Part shown: piece by piece, positions 4,976 to 5,066 of the stretch
Numbering within the stretch: the stretch's first letter is position 1
Layout of the letters: every line of letters begins with the position of its first letter
The notes under the pieces: generated by a model
Told to the model about the DNA's origin: nothing
The model's database searches: none
The model's input: the letters and a program-made list of their open reading frames with translations, nothing else
From: Stercoripulliclostridium_A sp045535235
GTDB lineage: Bacteria > Bacillota > Clostridia > Christensenellales > DTU072
Reading direction: 5' to 3'
Assembly: GCA_045535235.1 (NCBI GenBank)
Contig: JAZSLG010000131.1
Span: 1 to 5,066, forward strand
DNA length: 5,066 nt
Translations under genes and position numbers: made by a program

Positions 4976-5066
4976 ATGAAAATAGCAGTTTTCGGCGGGG
5001 CGTTCGACCCGTTACACAAAGAGCATATACGCATTATCGATAACGCAAAAAACCTACTTGGAATGG
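4976..5066 (+). CDS. Nucleotidyltransferase-superfamily protein, NadD-like (5' part only)
   Basis: Only 30 codons and one base are present before the window ends. The N-terminus MKIAVFGGAFDPLHKEH matches the nucleotide-binding signature of the HIGH-superfamily adenylyl/cytidylyltransferases (GG-x-FDP-x-H-x-x-H). The best guess is nicotinate-mononucleotide adenylyltransferase (NadD, making deamido-NAD+ from NaMN and ATP in the cytoplasm), because GG-x-FDP-x-H near residue 7 is typical of NadD. CoaD or a related paralogue cannot be excluded from so little sequence. The usual Gly of H-x-G-H is Glu here (HKEH). The start is fixed by the motif distance and the lack of another upstream start. There is no Shine-Dalgarno, and the promoter places the RNA start at the ATG. 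It is divergent from the membrane-protein gene. Confidence 0.8.
   Translation, partial: MKIAVFGGAFDPLHKEHIRIIDNAKNLLGM

Overview
The window looks like chromosomal DNA from a low-to-moderate GC Bacillota (Clostridia-type) bacterium, probably an uncultured gut lineage. This is inferred from four things: sigma-A-like promoters, a Gram-positive-style lipobox protein with BspA-like leucine-rich repeats, AT-rich intergenic DNA, and short palindromic intergenic repeats. No taxonomic marker is complete here, so placement below class is not supported.

Layout. Positions 1-592 carry no convincing gene. They begin with a long imperfect hairpin (7-69), probably the terminator of something to the left. 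Two tandem copies of a ~108-nt repeat follow (113-314), built from 7-nt minirepeats (CGTTCCG and variants). Next is an array in which a constant 9-nt linker (AATTTAGCT) alternates with short palindromes of different sequence. Its first part (318-374) is in inverted orientation and its second part (403-485) is direct. A shortened third copy of the heptad repeat (488-525) closes the region. A TTGACA/TACGAT promoter (550-578) and an RBS then lead into one very large gene.

Positions 617-4096 encode a 1159-residue predicted lipoprotein made of two tandem modules. Each module has an array of 19-residue Asp/Cys/His-rich units (C-x6-H-x-C-x2-C; 7 units, then 13) followed by a block of BspA-type LRR_5 repeats. 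A 201-nt piece of the first Cys array is repeated almost exactly 1518 nt (506 codons) downstream, with a 139-nt stretch of perfect identity.

A perfect 13-bp hairpin followed by a T-rich run (4119-4167) separates this gene from a convergent gene at 4147-4905 (minus strand). That gene encodes a 252-residue membrane protein of unknown function, with two transmembrane segments at each end and a soluble alpha/beta centre. Divergent from it, at 4976, starts a nucleotidyltransferase-superfamily protein (NadD/CoaD-like, motif GGAFDPLHKEH), cut off by the window end. The two divergent promoters overlap in 4932-4969. The one for the nucleotidyltransferase would start transcription at the ATG itself, so that mRNA may be leaderless.

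The genes do not form one pathway: a surface protein, a membrane protein and a probable cofactor-biosynthesis gene sit in three separate transcription units. The most unusual signal is the intergenic array at 318-485, where linkers stay constant while palindrome arms change together.
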